A stretch of 64,000 nucleotides of DNA, from contig NZ_JACJRT010000014.1 of the NCBI RefSeq assembly GCF_014697415.1, positions 1-64,000 on the forward strand, in the 5' to 3' direction. Below are positions 1 through 9,095 of the stretch, piece after piece. The stretch is from Cyanobium sp. FACHB-13342. Its GTDB lineage: Bacteria > Cyanobacteriota > Cyanobacteriia > PCC-6307 > Cyanobiaceae. A program made the position numbers and the translations under genes. The first letter of the stretch is position 1; each line of letters begins with the position of its first letter. The notes beneath the pieces are model-generated. The model was not told the origin of the DNA and did not search any database. It worked only from the letters and a program-made list of their open reading frames with translations.

Positions 1-112
1 GGAACAGGAGCAGACCCGACCAACCCACAAATACGAAGCGGTCGCGCTTGAGCCAGTCATCGAGGACGTCGAACCATCCCCGCTGCGGCGCGCGCCCTAC
101 AGCGATCGTCAT
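1..112 (-). CDS. psbD: photosystem II D2 protein, N-terminal part (runs off the left edge)
   Basis: The minus strand from the ATG at 112 encodes the first 37 residues of the PSII reaction-centre core protein D2. The N-terminus begins [20 protein letters not shown] and is followed by a [16 protein letters not shown] stretch, the start of the first membrane helix and near-identical to cyanobacterial D2. D2 pairs with D1 and binds P680 chlorophylls, pheophytin and plastoquinone QA in the thylakoid membrane. The gene continues beyond base 1, so its length, the C-terminus and any overlap with psbC cannot be seen. It is divergent from the next gene. Confidence 0.95.
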   Translation of the reverse strand, partial: MTIAVGRAPQRGWFDVLDDWLKRDRFVFVGWSGLLLF

Positions 113-257
113 GAGAGCGGCTTCATGAAGCGTTACAACGGAACTCTACGGGGCGCAGCCGTCAAGTGCGCAAGCCCGGCCCAAGAGTGAGCACATTTAC
201 CTAAGGCCCCATCCGGGAGCGAATTCGCCACAGTGGGGCGAGCCCCTTTCCCCTTCC
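113..257. other. divergent spacer between psbD and the UPF0367 gene
   Basis: This 145-base spacer must hold the leader and promoter of psbD (leftward) and of the small UPF0367 gene (rightward). A GTTACAA heptamer at about 133-139 resembles one half of the RpaB HLR1 motif, but I see no convincing second half at the right spacing, so no operator is claimed. No additional gene is visible. Confidence 0.5.
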
Positions 258-521
258 ATGTACGTCGTCGAGCTCTCCCTCAAGCTCAGCCCCATGCCTG
301 TTGCCGTGCAGCGCAAGGAGCTGGCCGACGCCCAGGCGGTGTATGGCCAGGTGCGCCAGGCCCTCGAGGGGGAGGGCCCGCGGGTGCTGGAGCTCAGCTG
401 CGAGAAGGAAGAGGAGAAGCGGATCAGCCTGCTGAGCAGTGAGGTGGTGGCCGTTCAGCTCTATGAAAAGTCGGCGGCGGGCAGCGGCGGCAAGCGACCC
501 GGGTTCAGCTTTGAGGGCTGA
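258..521 (+). CDS. UPF0367 family conserved cyanobacterial protein
   Basis: An 87-residue protein starting [20 protein letters not shown] and ending KRPGFSFEG. Both ends match my recollection of the UPF0367 family, which is near-universal and restricted to cyanobacteria and some plastids. It has no signal peptide or membrane segment and is rich in charged residues in the middle (EKEEEK). The molecular function is unknown. It reads in the same direction as the ABC ATPase 44 bases downstream, so the two may be co-transcribed; that is inference. Confidence 0.85.
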   Translation: MYVVELSLKLSPMPVAVQRKELADAQAVYGQVRQALEGEGPRVLELSCEKEEEKRISLLSSEVVAVQLYEKSAAGSGGKRPGFSFEG

Positions 522-565
522 GCGGACGCTGAGCCTCCCCTGAGCTCCCTGGATCCATCCCAGCC

Positions 566-1249
566 ATGATCCCCCCCCTCACCGTGGAGCGGCTCAGCTT
601 TGCCTGGCCGAACGGCCGCCCCGCGCTCCGCCACTGCACCCTGCAGATTCCCCACCCGGGCCTGTGGATGCTGGTGGGCAGCAACGGCAGCGGTAAGAGC
701 ACCCTGCTGCGGTTGGTGGCCGGCCTGCTGGAGCCCCGCAACGGCCGCATCCAAGTGGCCGGCAAGGCGGCCCTGGTGTTCCAGAACCCGGATCACCAGC
801 TGCTGCTGCCCAGCTGCGCCAGCGATCTCCAGCTCGGTCTGGCCGCCGACCTCAGCGAGGACGAACGCCGCCACCGGGTGGCCCTGGCCCTGGAGCAGGT
901 GGGATTGGCGGAGCTGGGCGAGCGGCCAATCCACACCCTCAGTGGTGGCCAGAAACAACGCCTGGCCATTGCCGGAGCCCTGGCCAGCGAAGCGGAGCTG
1001 GTGCTGCTCGATGAACCCACGGCCCTGCTCGATCCGGACAGCCAGCGTGACGTGCTGGAGCTGCTCTGGCAGCTCACCCATCGCCCGGAAACCCCCCTCA
1101 CGGCCCTGTGGATCACCCACCGCCTCGAGGAGCTGGAGCGCTGTGATGGCGCGGCCCTGATGGAGCACGGCGCCGTCGGCCCATGGCAAAACGGGCCGTC
1201 CCTGGCGACCCGGCTGGCCCCCTTGCAGGGCGGCGGGCCTGAGGGGTAA
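566..1249 (+). CDS. ABC transporter ATP-binding protein, CbiO/EcfA-like
   Basis: A 227-residue single-domain ATPase. It has a Walker A GSNGSGKST at about residues 38-46, a Q-loop FQNPDHQL near 72-79, the signature LSGGQ at 125-129 and Walker B LVLLDEP at 145-151. The FQNPDxQ Q-loop is typical of the energising subunits of energy-coupling-factor transporters for cobalt, nickel or vitamins, so it probably powers such a permease at the cytoplasmic membrane. No permease or substrate-binding gene lies beside it, so the substrate cannot be named. Start ATG 566; the length fits a lone ATPase subunit. Confidence 0.8.
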   Translation: MIPPLTVERLSFAWPNGRPALRHCTLQIPHPGLWMLVGSNGSGKSTLLRLVAGLLEPRNGRIQVAGKAALVFQNPDHQLLLPSCASDLQLGLAADLSEDERRHRVALALEQVGLAELGERPIHTLSGGQKQRLAIAGALASEAELVLLDEPTALLDPDSQRDVLELLWQLTHRPETPLTALWITHRLEELERCDGAALMEHGAVGPWQNGPSLATRLAPLQGGGPEG

Positions 1250-1278
1250 GGTCTTCGGACCGGATTCTTCCGGTGTGG

Positions 1279-1350
<72 letters not shown>

Positions 1351-1361
1351 CTTTTTGGATC

Positions 1362-1390
1362 AACCGCAGCCTTCGGGTTGCGGTTTTTTT
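1362..1390 (+). terminator. rho-independent terminator after tRNA-Asn
   Basis: A perfect 7-bp stem, AACCGCA with TGCGGTT, encloses a short loop containing TTCGG and is followed by a run of seven T. It starts 12 bases after the tRNA, as expected for an intrinsic terminator of the tRNA transcript. Confidence 0.9.
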
Positions 1391-1710
1391 ATGGCCGCCA
1401 AACGGGGTGCAACATTGAACTCCTAAAAAATCCTGAAGATCCCCGGCCCAGACCATCCGCCTCCCTGCAGGTGAGCACTGGATTTCAGCGCCCTGCCAAG
1501 GCCCAGGGCGAAGCCCGCAGCCCCCAAACGGGGCTGCGGAGCGCCCCCGGCGCTTCAGCAGACCCTCGCCGTCAGGACAAAAACGGAGAAAATGCAGTCA
1601 AATTCGCTGCAGCGGTAGCGATTGATTCACTGCCTTACGTGCACTGCCTCCCGTGCACCTGCTCCCGTGCACTGCTCGACGTCCACCGCTAACGCTCTCC
1701 GCCTGTTGCC
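1391..1710. other. 320-base non-coding stretch upstream of rpaA
   Basis: No convincing gene is seen here; the short open frames have no recognisable protein character. It is likely the rpaA promoter and leader region. The only clear structure is the triple 14-base repeat near its right end, listed separately. Confidence 0.6.
1638..1672. repeat. three direct copies of cGTGCAC at exact 14-base spacing
   Basis: The heptamer CGTGCAC occurs at 1638-1644, 1652-1658 and 1666-1672. Flanking bases are also partly repeated (TCCCGTGCAC.TGC). GTGCAC is itself a palindrome. The array ends 38 bases before the rpaA start codon. It could be an operator or merely a small tandem duplication; binding is not known. 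Confidence 0.6.
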
Positions 1711-2475
1711 ATGAAGCCCTGCATCCTGCTGATCGAAGACGACAGCGACATGCGCGAGCTGGTGGCGGGCCACCTCGAGCACGGGGGGTTCGACGTGCAA
1801 CGGGCCGATGACGGCATCAAGGGCCAGGCCCTGGCCCTCCAATACAGCCCGGATCTGATCCTGCTGGATCTGATGCTGCCCAAGGTGGATGGCCTCACCC
1901 TCTGCCAGCGCCTGCGGCGGGATGAGCGCACCGCCAAGATTCCGATCCTGATGCTCACGGCCCTCGGCAGCATCAAGGACAAGGTGAGTGGCTTCAACTC
2001 CGGAGCCGACGACTACCTCGCCAAACCCTTCGATCTCGAAGAGCTGATGGTGCGGGTGAAGGCCCTGCTGCGCCGCAGCGACCATGCCCCCCTCTCGGCC
2101 AAACACAACGAAATCCTCAGCTACGGCTGCCTCACCCTGGTGCCCGAGCGGTTTGAAGCCATCTGGTTCGATGCCCCGGTGCGCCTGACCCACCTGGAGT
2201 TCGAGCTGCTCCACTGCCTGCTGCAGCGCCACGGCCAGACCGTGGCCCCCTCGCTGATCCTCAAGGAGGTGTGGGGCTATGAACCGGACGACGACATCGA
2301 AACGATCCGCGTGCACGTGCGGCACCTGCGCACCAAACTCGAACCCGATCCGCGCAAACCCCGGTTCATCAAAACCGTTTACGGCGCGGGCTACTGCCTG
2401 GAGCTGCCCAGCGACGACCAGCTGGCCGATCTGGTACCCCTGATCCACGAAGCCCGCCAGGCCCAGGCCAGCTAA
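1711..2475 (+). CDS. rpaA: response regulator RpaA (circadian/phycobilisome-associated output regulator)
   Basis: A 254-residue OmpR/PhoB-class regulator. The receiver domain (about 4-120) has the acidic pair E9/D10 with D11, phosphoacceptor D53 in LLDLMLP, and K in the YLAKPF motif. The winged-helix DNA-binding domain contains [20 protein letters not shown] and [20 protein letters not shown]. These segments match RpaA of Synechococcus elongatus almost word for word, including D53. RpaA is phosphorylated by SasA and drives clock-controlled transcription; that is family knowledge. Start ATG 1711. It stands alone with a long upstream region carrying a triple repeat, and converges on holB 9 bases away. 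Confidence 0.93.
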   Translation: MKPCILLIEDDSDMRELVAGHLEHGGFDVQRADDGIKGQALALQYSPDLILLDLMLPKVDGLTLCQRLRRDERTAKIPILMLTALGSIKDKVSGFNSGADDYLAKPFDLEELMVRVKALLRRSDHAPLSAKHNEILSYGCLTLVPERFEAIWFDAPVRLTHLEFELLHCLLQRHGQTVAPSLILKEVWGYEPDDDIETIRVHVRHLRTKLEPDPRKPRFIKTVYGAGYCLELPSDDQLADLVPLIHEARQAQAS

Positions 2476-2484
2476 TCGCCAGCC

Positions 2485-3435
2485 TCAGAGGCCGGCCAAC
2501 TCCAGCAGGGCCACCTCCCAGGCCAGCCGCGGCTGCACATAGGAGCGCAACTGGCTGCGCAGCCGTTCGAGGCGCTGCAACTGGGCCAGCGGAGCCTGGC
2601 GACGCCAGAGGGCCAACTGCCACCAGCCCAGCAGCCACAGCTGCTGCTCGGCGTCGAGGGCCTCAACCAGATCCCTGGCCAGGGCGAGGGCCTGCAATGG
2701 ATCGGCCGAAGCGGCCAACGCCAGCAGACGGTCGGTCAGCCCCTCGGGCAAGGCGGCCCAGGCCTGCCGGCAGCGCAGCAATGCCCCCGGCGAGCCCGCG
2801 GCAAGCTCCACCAGGACCGGCGGGTCATCGGCAATCCCCGCCTCGCCGCAGCGCTCCAGCACCGCGGCCAGCTGGCTGGGGTTCAGCCGGGTGAAGGGGA
2901 TCTGCTGGCAGCGGGAGCGAATCGTGGTGAGCAGCTGATCCGGTGCAGCCGCGATCAGGATCAGGAGGCCATCGCCGGGCTCTTCCAGGGTTTTGAGCAG
3001 GGCATTGGCCGCGCCCTCGGCCATGGCCTCGGCCCCCTCGAGCACCACCAGGCAGCCCTTGGCCTCCACCGCCCGGCGCGACAGGAACCGCGACACCTCG
3101 CGGATTTGCTCCAGGCGCAGCTGGGGCGCCGCCCGCCGGGCCAAGCCCAGCTCCTCCGCCTTGGAGGCGGGTACCAACTGGCCCTTGTCCTGATAGGTGG
3201 GCTCCACCCAGAGGAGGTCGGGATGGTTGCCCTCCTGCAGCCGCCGACGGATGGCGGCAGCACCGCCCGGGCCCGCCAACACCCCCTCCAGGAAGCGCAG
3301 GGCCGCCAAGCGCCGGCCCACCCCGTCCGGGCCGGCAAAGAGATAGGCCGGAGCAAGCCGCCCCTGGGCCAGGCAGGCCTCCAACAGGGCCACGGCCCTG
3401 GGCTGGCCGAGCAGGTCGTCGAACAGGGCCGTCAC
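2485..3435 (-). CDS. holB: DNA polymerase III delta-prime subunit-like clamp-loader protein
   Basis: A 316-residue AAA+ protein read from a GTG at 3435, whose GTGA overlaps the tmk stop. This start gives [18 protein letters not shown] as the N-terminus, the usual opening of delta-prime. The P-loop region AGPDGVGRR carries Arg where an active ATPase has Lys, consistent with a non-hydrolysing clamp-loader subunit. Sensor and box-VII-like stretches (ALLKTLEEP, IRSRCQ) follow. The E. coli-type zinc cysteines are absent. It loads the beta clamp together with gamma/tau and delta. Pairing with tmk is the common bacterial arrangement. Confidence 0.88.
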   Translation of the reverse strand: MTALFDDLLGQPRAVALLEACLAQGRLAPAYLFAGPDGVGRRLAALRFLEGVLAGPGGAAAIRRRLQEGNHPDLLWVEPTYQDKGQLVPASKAEELGLARRAAPQLRLEQIREVSRFLSRRAVEAKGCLVVLEGAEAMAEGAANALLKTLEEPGDGLLILIAAAPDQLLTTIRSRCQQIPFTRLNPSQLAAVLERCGEAGIADDPPVLVELAAGSPGALLRCRQAWAALPEGLTDRLLALAASADPLQALALARDLVEALDAEQQLWLLGWWQLALWRRQAPLAQLQRLERLRSQLRSYVQPRLAWEVALLELAGL

Positions 3436-4073
3436 GGGCGGGCCGCCAGCTGGGCCAGCGCGGCACGGCAGGCCTCGGCCACCCGCTCCGGCGGCTGGGT
3501 GGCATCCACGCGCAGCCAACCGCGCTCCCGGGCCAGCCGCTCGAAGCCGGTCACCACCCGCTGCAGAAAGGCTTCGCCGCTGGCCTCGATGCGGTCGGCG
3601 GCACGATCGCCGCGGCGGCGCAGGGATTCCGCCAGGGGCAACGCCAGCCAGAGGGTGAGATCGGGGGCCAGGCCGCCGGTGGCCAGCTGCTCCAGCTGGG
3701 CGATCCGGCCAAGGTCAAGGCCGCGGCCATGGCCCTGGTAGGCGGCGGTGGAGCCGCTGAAGCGATCACTCAGCACCCAGTGGCCCGCCGCCAGGGCCGG
3801 CCGAATCAGCTGCTCCACATGCTGGGCCCGATCGGCGGCATAGAGCAGAAACTCGGCCATCGGTTCCGGGGCCGCCTCCCCCGGGGGATGCAACAGCAGC
3901 TGGCGCAGGGCGGCGCCCAGGGCCGTGCCGCCGGGCTCCCGGGTCACGATCAGCTCGGCACCGGGGGCCAGCAGGCCGCTGCCGGGCAACCAGGTGCGCA
4001 GGGCGTCGAGCTGGGTGCTCTTGCCACAGCCATCGATGCCTTCCAGCACCACGAACCGGCCGCGGGGGCCCAT
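3432..4073 (-). CDS. tmk: thymidylate kinase (dTMP kinase)
   Basis: Phosphorylates dTMP to dTDP with ATP. The P-loop is [10 protein letters not shown] near the start. It is followed by TREPGGT, the [12 protein letters not shown] substrate motif and a LID segment with [12 protein letters not shown] chose the ATG at 4073 (213 aa, normal for the family) because an earlier in-frame ATG at 4118 adds 15 residues of no family character and overlaps the P-ATPase end. It overlaps holB by 4 bases (GTGA), so the two are translationally coupled. Confidence 0.92.
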   Translation of the reverse strand: MGPRGRFVVLEGIDGCGKSTQLDALRTWLPGSGLLAPGAELIVTREPGGTALGAALRQLLLHPPGEAAPEPMAEFLLYAADRAQHVEQLIRPALAAGHWVLSDRFSGSTAAYQGHGRGLDLGRIAQLEQLATGGLAPDLTLWLALPLAESLRRRGDRAADRIEASGEAFLQRVVTGFERLARERGWLRVDATQPPERVAEACRAALAQLAARP

Positions 4074-4095
4074 GGCCGGTTCTGCCACCTGGAAA

Positions 4096-6399
4096 TCAGC
4101 GGGAAGGGTGGGCCCCATCCTGCAGCAGCAGCGCGTTGACCACCACCGTGATCGAGCTCATCGCCATCAACAGGGCCGCCAGGGGGGGGGTGAGCAACAC
4201 GCCGAAGCCCGGCAGCAGCACGCCGGCGGCCAGGGGCAGCACGATCAGGTTGTACCCAAAGGCCCAGGCCAGGTTCTGACGCACCTTGGCCATGGTCTGG
4301 CGGGCCAGCACCACGGCGCGCACGATGCCCTGCAGCTGGTCACCCATCACCACCAGATCCGCCGTGTCCTGGGCGATCTGGGTGCCGGTCCCCACGGCGA
4401 TGCCCAGATCCGCCGCAGCCAGGGCCGGGGCATCGTTGATGCCATCCCCCACCATGGCCAGGGCACCCCGGGCCGGTGTCTGCAGGATGCGCTCGAGCTT
4501 CTGCTCTGGCCGCAGGTCCCAGGCCAGCTCCGACTCCCGCAACCCCAGCCGAGCCCCCAGCTGCTGCACCGGCTCCTGCCGATCGCCACTGAGCAGGCCG
4601 AGCTCCAGTCCCAGAGCCCGCAACTCGGCAAGCACCGCAGCGGCATCGGGGCGGGGCTGGTCCTCCACCGCCACCAGCCCCAGCAAGCCCTGCTCCCCGG
4701 CCACGGCCAGCACACTGGCCCCACGGCACTCCAGCTGGGCCTGGAGGGCGAGCCATTCCGGCGCGGGCGCCTCCTGAACCCAGCCCAGCCGCCCCACCCG
4801 CAGCCGCTGGCCTTCAATGCAGCCCACCACACCTTGCCCGGCGCTGGTGTGCGCTTCGCTCACAGGCAGCAGCTCCAGCCCTCGGCGCTGGGCCTCCTGC
4901 AGCAGGGCAAAACCCAGGGGATGGCGGCTGCCCGTCTCGAGGCTCGCCGCCAGCTGCACCAGCCGATCGGCCCCGACCTCTGCCTGGGGCTGCACCGCCG
5001 CCACCAGGGGCCGGCCGCGGGTGAGGGTGCCGGTCTTGTCAAACAGCATGGCCTGGAGCCCCGCGGCGGTTTCGATCGCATCGCCGCCCCGGAACAGCAG
5101 GCCCTCCCGGGCGGCCCGGCCCGTACCCACGGTGATGGCCGTGGGGGTCGCCAGGCCCAGGGCACAGGGGCAGGCCACCACCAACACCGCAATGGCCAGC
5201 TGGAGGGCCAGGGCAAAGGGGGTTTCAGCGGCAATTCCCATCCCGCCGTGGCCGGCACTGTGACCGCTGAGCACCTGGGGCCAGAGGTGGGCACCGAGCA
5301 GCCACCAGAACAGCAGGGTGGCCACCGCCAAAGCGAGCACCACCAGGGTGAAACGGCCGGCGATCCGGTCGGCCAGGCCCTGGATCGGCGCCTTGCGGGC
5401 CTGGGCCCGCTCCACCAGATGGATGATCCGGGCAATGGCGCTGTCGGCGCCGCGGCGGCGCACCTCCAGCACCAGGGGCGCTTCCAGGTTGAGGCTGCCC
5501 GCGGCCAGCTCGCTGCGGGGGACGGCCTGAAGGGGCAGGGGCTCCCCCGTGAGGCCGGACACATCCACCGCAGATGCACCCTCCAGCACCACCCCATCCA
5601 CCGGCACCCGATCGCCGGGGAGCAACTGAACGCGGTCACCGGGCCTCAACCCACCCACCCGCACGGGGCGGGGTGGACCCTCGCCCAGCAGCAGCAGGGC
5701 GGTGTCAGGCTGGAGCTCGGCCAACTCCTCCAGGGCCCGACCTGTGCGGAAACGGGCGCGGTCTTCCAGGAAGCGACCCAGCAACACGAAGCCCAGCAGC
5801 ATCACGGGCTCGTTGAAAAAACAGGGCCAGCCGCGCTGGGGCCACAGCAAGGCCACCAGGCTGGCCAGGTAGGCACTCACCACGCCGAGGCCCACCAGGG
5901 TGTCCATGCTGGGCAGGCCGGCCAGGGCCGTCTGGACGCCCCGCACCAGGATCGGGCGGCCAGGACCAGCCAGGGCCACGGTGGCCACCAGGGCATGGAT
6001 CCAGATCGCCCCGAGCCCGGCCAGGGCGAGGTGGCCCAGCACCGACACCAGCAACAGGGCCAGGGCCACCACCAACTGGCGCCAGTTCTGCCACCAGGTG
6101 CGCGTCTGGAGCCGCTCCCGCCGGGAGGGCAACTCGCCATCGCTGGACCGCAGCCTGGCGTGGAAACCCAAACCCTCCAGGGACTGGAGCAGGTCCCCCT
6201 GGCTGGCCTCCGGCGACACGACGTCGACCCAGGCGGTGCGGGTGAGCAGGTTGACGCTGGCCTGGCGGACGCCGGGCTGGTCGAGCAGGCGCTGCTCGAC
6301 GGCCCGCACGCAACCGCCGCACTTCATGCCCTCAATGTCCAGCAGGAGGGGCTCCAGCGGGAGGGGCTCCTGCACAAGGGGCTCCTGAAGCGTGGGCAA
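4096..6399 (-). CDS. copper-type heavy-metal P1B ATPase
   Basis: A 767-residue membrane cation pump. It has an N-terminal HMA domain with GMKCGGC at 24-30, a membrane metal site CPC at about 408, the phosphorylation motif DKTGT near 451, TGSRHP in the nucleotide-binding domain, and GDGINDAP near 649. The last membrane segments contain YN and MSS...N signatures typical of Cu(I) pumps. In cyanobacteria such pumps (CtaA, PacS) move copper into the cell or thylakoid for plastocyanin and cytochrome oxidase. Which of the two this is cannot be told from sequence alone. Odd: the first 20 residues are a proline/leucine-rich repeat of EPL units before the HMA domain. Confidence 0.9.
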   Translation of the reverse strand: MPTLQEPLVQEPLPLEPLLLDIEGMKCGGCVRAVEQRLLDQPGVRQASVNLLTRTAWVDVVSPEASQGDLLQSLEGLGFHARLRSSDGELPSRRERLQTRTWWQNWRQLVVALALLLVSVLGHLALAGLGAIWIHALVATVALAGPGRPILVRGVQTALAGLPSMDTLVGLGVVSAYLASLVALLWPQRGWPCFFNEPVMLLGFVLLGRFLEDRARFRTGRALEELAELQPDTALLLLGEGPPRPVRVGGLRPGDRVQLLPGDRVPVDGVVLEGASAVDVSGLTGEPLPLQAVPRSELAAGSLNLEAPLVLEVRRRGADSAIARIIHLVERAQARKAPIQGLADRIAGRFTLVVLALAVATLLFWWLLGAHLWPQVLSGHSAGHGGMGIAAETPFALALQLAIAVLVVACPCALGLATPTAITVGTGRAAREGLLFRGGDAIETAAGLQAMLFDKTGTLTRGRPLVAAVQPQAEVGADRLVQLAASLETGSRHPLGFALLQEAQRRGLELLPVSEAHTSAGQGVVGCIEGQRLRVGRLGWVQEAPAPEWLALQAQLECRGASVLAVAGEQGLLGLVAVEDQPRPDAAAVLAELRALGLELGLLSGDRQEPVQQLGARLGLRESELAWDLRPEQKLERILQTPARGALAMVGDGINDAPALAAADLGIAVGTGTQIAQDTADLVVMGDQLQGIVRAVVLARQTMAKVRQNLAWAFGYNLIVLPLAAGVLLPGFGVLLTPPLAALLMAMSSITVVVNALLLQDGAHPSR

Positions 6400-6474
6400 G
6401 GCCGGCGGGGAGCAGATCGGCTCAGGCTAGGGAGATCCGGCAGGATGGGCGCCACGCAGCCCACCGACGTCACC

Positions 6475-6996
6475 GTGCCCCGCAGCCAACGCAACGACAA
6501 CTTCATCGACAAGAGCTTCACGGTGATGGCCGACCTGATCCTCAAGGTGCTGCCCACCAACCGGCGCGCCAAGGAGGCTTTTGCCTACTACCGCGACGGC
6601 ATGAGCGCCCAGGCCGACGGGGAATACGCCGAGGCCCTGGAGAACTACGAGGAGGCCCTCAAACTCGAGGACGACCCCAACGACAAGGCCTTCATCCTCT
6701 ACAACATGGCCCTGGTGTTCGCCAGCAACGGCGAACATGCCAAGGCCCTCGACTTCTACGGCCAGGCCCTGGATCTCAACAGCAAGATGCCCCAGGCCCT
6801 CAACAACATGGCGGTGATCCACCACCACCTGGGCTCGATCGCCGAAGAGCGCGGTGATGCCGACGAGGCCGACCGCTGCTTCGACCAGGCCGCCGACTTC
6901 TGGGGCAAGGCGATCCGCCTGGCTCCGAACAACTACATCGAAGCCCAGAACTGGCTCAAGACCAGTGGCCGCGGTAGCGTCGACGTGTATTTTTAA
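6475..6996 (+). CDS. ycf3: photosystem I assembly protein Ycf3 (TPR protein)
   Basis: A 173-residue tetratricopeptide protein that assists PSI assembly at the thylakoid. It opens with [20 protein letters not shown], the highly conserved Ycf3 N-terminus. Three TPR units follow (around [35 protein letters not shown] and [13 protein letters not shown]), ending [16 protein letters not shown] take the GTG at 6475 because it gives the exact family start and the usual 173 aa. An upstream ATG at 6445 with a GGAG 10 bases ahead would add 10 residues and is a fair alternative. It diverges from the P-ATPase. Confidence 0.93.
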   Translation: MPRSQRNDNFIDKSFTVMADLILKVLPTNRRAKEAFAYYRDGMSAQADGEYAEALENYEEALKLEDDPNDKAFILYNMALVFASNGEHAKALDFYGQALDLNSKMPQALNNMAVIHHHLGSIAEERGDADEADRCFDQAADFWGKAIRLAPNNYIEAQNWLKTSGRGSVDVYF

Positions 6997-7017
6997 AGAA
7001 CTATATAACTCCGATTT

Positions 7018-7515
7018 TTGGATTTAATTCTAAAAATTGAGCTTTTTCAGGCCGTCGTTCTTGGGATTAGCGGCCTGGCTTTCCTGTTCGTAGCGGCCCA
7101 GCAACCGCGCTCGTCCGCGTTGTGGACTTGCACGATTGCCATGGCCTGCTTTGCCGCAATGCTCAGGGAGCTTGACCCCGAGCTACTCCGAACAGAAACC
7201 TATTTCTGGGCCAATCAATTCGGCAGAAAAGTTCTTTATAGATTCGCCATTGGCTGTTCAGTCGGCCTTCTAGCCGCTGCATTTGCCCTGCAAAGACAGC
7301 AAATGCGACGGTTTTTGGATGCCAGGCTGATAGTCACCTGGCTTGCTGCCATTGCCTTGATGGCCATTGGATCCTTGTTCGAAAAACAAGGTCAAATGCT
7401 CCTTGAAGAAATTTTCGAGCTGGCCGGGCAACTGCTTGTTCTGCTCAGCGCTTGGCTCCTGGCCAAGACCCCAATCCTTCAACCATCCCCATCCCCGCAT
7501 CCAAAGCCAAACTGA
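7018..7515 (+). CDS. hypothetical membrane protein, AT-rich and without an ATG start
   Basis: A 165-residue frame opening with TTG at 7018; the next upstream in-frame codon is a stop at 7006 and no ATG is available near the start. Five hydrophobic stretches are visible (about 7-26, 33-47, 75-93, 104-118 and 130-146), so it is probably an integral membrane protein. I recognise no family. Base composition is about 40-60% G+C per line, clearly lower than all neighbours, and codon use is correspondingly different, which suggests transfer or relaxed constraint. It sits between ycf3 (22 bases) and the radA end (convergent, 17 bases). Confidence 0.6.
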   Translation: MDLILKIELFQAVVLGISGLAFLFVAAQQPRSSALWTCTIAMACFAAMLRELDPELLRTETYFWANQFGRKVLYRFAIGCSVGLLAAAFALQRQQMRRFLDARLIVTWLAAIALMAIGSLFEKQGQMLLEEIFELAGQLLVLLSAWLLAKTPILQPSPSPHPKPN

Positions 7516-7532
7516 ACAACGCCGCTGCCGGC

Positions 7533-8972
7533 CTAGGCCCGGTCATCCGCCGGATTCACCCCCAAAGCGGCCACCAGCGCCTCAGCCACCCCGCCGGCCT
7601 CCAGCAGCTGCAGGCCCAGCCCGGCAGCGGCCTTGGCCAGGCCTGATCCCTTCGGCACCACCGCCCGGGTGAAGCCGAGCCGAGCCGCCTCCTGCAGCCG
7701 CAGCTCCAGCTGACCCACGGGCCGCAGCTGGCCGCCCAGGCCCAGCTCGCCCACCAGCACCGTGCCGGGAGGCAGGGTGAGGTCGCGGTAACTGGCCACC
7801 ACCGCCGCGGCCACCCCCAGATCCGCCGCCGGCTCCTCCACCTCCAGGCCGCCGGCCACGGCCAGATAGCAGTCGAAACGCGACAGCGGCAGGCCGAGGT
7901 GTTTTTCGAGCACCGCCAGGATCTGGTGCAGACGGTTGGCGGCGATGCCGGTGGCACTGCGGCGCGGGCTGGCGTAGCTGGTGGTGCTCACCAGCGCCTG
8001 GAGCTCCACCACCAGAGGCCGGGTGCCTTCGCAGGCCACGATCGTGGCCGTGCCGGCACTGGGTTCATCGCCGCCCAGAAACAACTCGCTGGGGTTGGTC
8101 ACCTCGGCCAGGCCCCGGTCGCGCATCTCGAACACCCCCAGCTCGTGGGTGGCGCCAAAGCGGTTTTTCACCGCCCGCAGCAACCGGTGGCTGGCGAAGC
8201 GGTCACCCTCGAAGGTGAGCACCGCATCCACCAGGTGCTCCAGCACCTTGGGCCCAGCCAGGGCGCCCTCCTTGGTCACATGACCCACCAGCAGCAGGGC
8301 CGTGTCCTGGCGCTTGGCGATGCGGGCCAGGGCCGCGGCACAGTCGCGCACCTGGGCCACCGAACCCGGCGCGCTGCCCAGCTCGGCATCATGCAACGCC
8401 TGGATGCTGTCGATGATGGCCACCGCCGGCCGCAGGGCCTCGAGCTCCTGCAACACCAGCTCCAGGTCGGTTTCGGCCAGCAACTGGAAATCGGCTCCAG
8501 CCCCAGGATCACCAGCGGGATCACCCACGCTGCTCTGGGCCAGCCGGCGCCAGCGCAGCTTCACCTGCTGGGCCGACTCCTCAGCACTGACGTAGAGCAC
8601 GCTGGCCCGCCCCGCCATCGAACAGGCGCTCTGCAACAGCAGGGTGCTCTTACCGATGCCGGGGTCACCGCCCACCAACACCAGGGATCCCGGCACCAGC
8701 CCGCCACCGAGCACCCGGTCCAATTCGCCATAGCCGCTGCTGAGCCGCTGGAGCGCCCGCTCCCCCACCGCCTGGATCGGCTCCGACCGCCGCGGCTGGC
8801 CGGCCGCCTCCGCCGCCTCCACCACGGGTCGCCGCCGCCGGTTGTCGGCCGCCGGGGCGGCCTTCTGCTCCACCAGGGTGTTCCAGCTGCCGCAACCGGA
8901 ACAGCGCCCAAAGAACTGACGCGTCTGGGACCCACAGCTGGTGCAGACGAAAACGGTGCTGGGCTTGGCCAC
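7533..8972 (-). CDS. radA: DNA repair protein RadA (Sms)
   Basis: A 479-residue RecA-like helicase that promotes branch migration in recombination. The N-terminal zinc finger uses C10, C13, C24 and C27. Walker A GGDPGIGKST lies at 101-110, the RadA-specific KNRFG motif is present in VKNRFGATHELG, and a Lon-like C-terminal domain follows. Length is about 20-25 residues longer than E. coli RadA because of a basic linker after the finger. It is divergent from rpaB, with 123 bases between the start codons. Confidence 0.95.
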   Translation of the reverse strand: MAKPSTVFVCTSCGSQTRQFFGRCSGCGSWNTLVEQKAAPAADNRRRRPVVEAAEAAGQPRRSEPIQAVGERALQRLSSGYGELDRVLGGGLVPGSLVLVGGDPGIGKSTLLLQSACSMAGRASVLYVSAEESAQQVKLRWRRLAQSSVGDPAGDPGAGADFQLLAETDLELVLQELEALRPAVAIIDSIQALHDAELGSAPGSVAQVRDCAAALARIAKRQDTALLLVGHVTKEGALAGPKVLEHLVDAVLTFEGDRFASHRLLRAVKNRFGATHELGVFEMRDRGLAEVTNPSELFLGGDEPSAGTATIVACEGTRPLVVELQALVSTTSYASPRRSATGIAANRLHQILAVLEKHLGLPLSRFDCYLAVAGGLEVEEPAADLGVAAAVVASYRDLTLPPGTVLVGELGLGGQLRPVGQLELRLQEAARLGFTRAVVPKGSGLAKAAAGLGLQLLEAGGVAEALVAALGVNPADDRA

Positions 8973-9095
8973 GGGCAGGGCTGACGAAAGGGAGCTTTGT
9001 GAAGAGCTGTATGAAGAAAGGTGGCGTTGAATGCAACGTTCGCCCCTCAGGCCTTTTCAGTAGGGGCTATCTGATGTAGCAGCTCGGCTGCGGCG
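8973..9095. other. divergent promoter region of radA and rpaB
   Basis: This 123-base spacer contains a small dyad, GTTGAATGCAAC followed by GTT, around 9025-9040. No clear HLR1 repeat or sigma-70 box pair could be assigned by eye. Confidence 0.4.

Noticed and set aside
1378-1692. A 104-codon frame upstream of rpaA
   Set aside because: It begins inside the tRNA terminator and has a composition unlike proteins here.
3925-6471. A very long open frame (over 800 codons) antisense to the P-type ATPase, continuing in frame into ycf3
   Set aside because: Its translation is dominated by Gln, His, Gly and Pro as expected for the reverse complement of a GC-rich gene. It has no domain or motif. Only its end, the Ycf3 part, is real.
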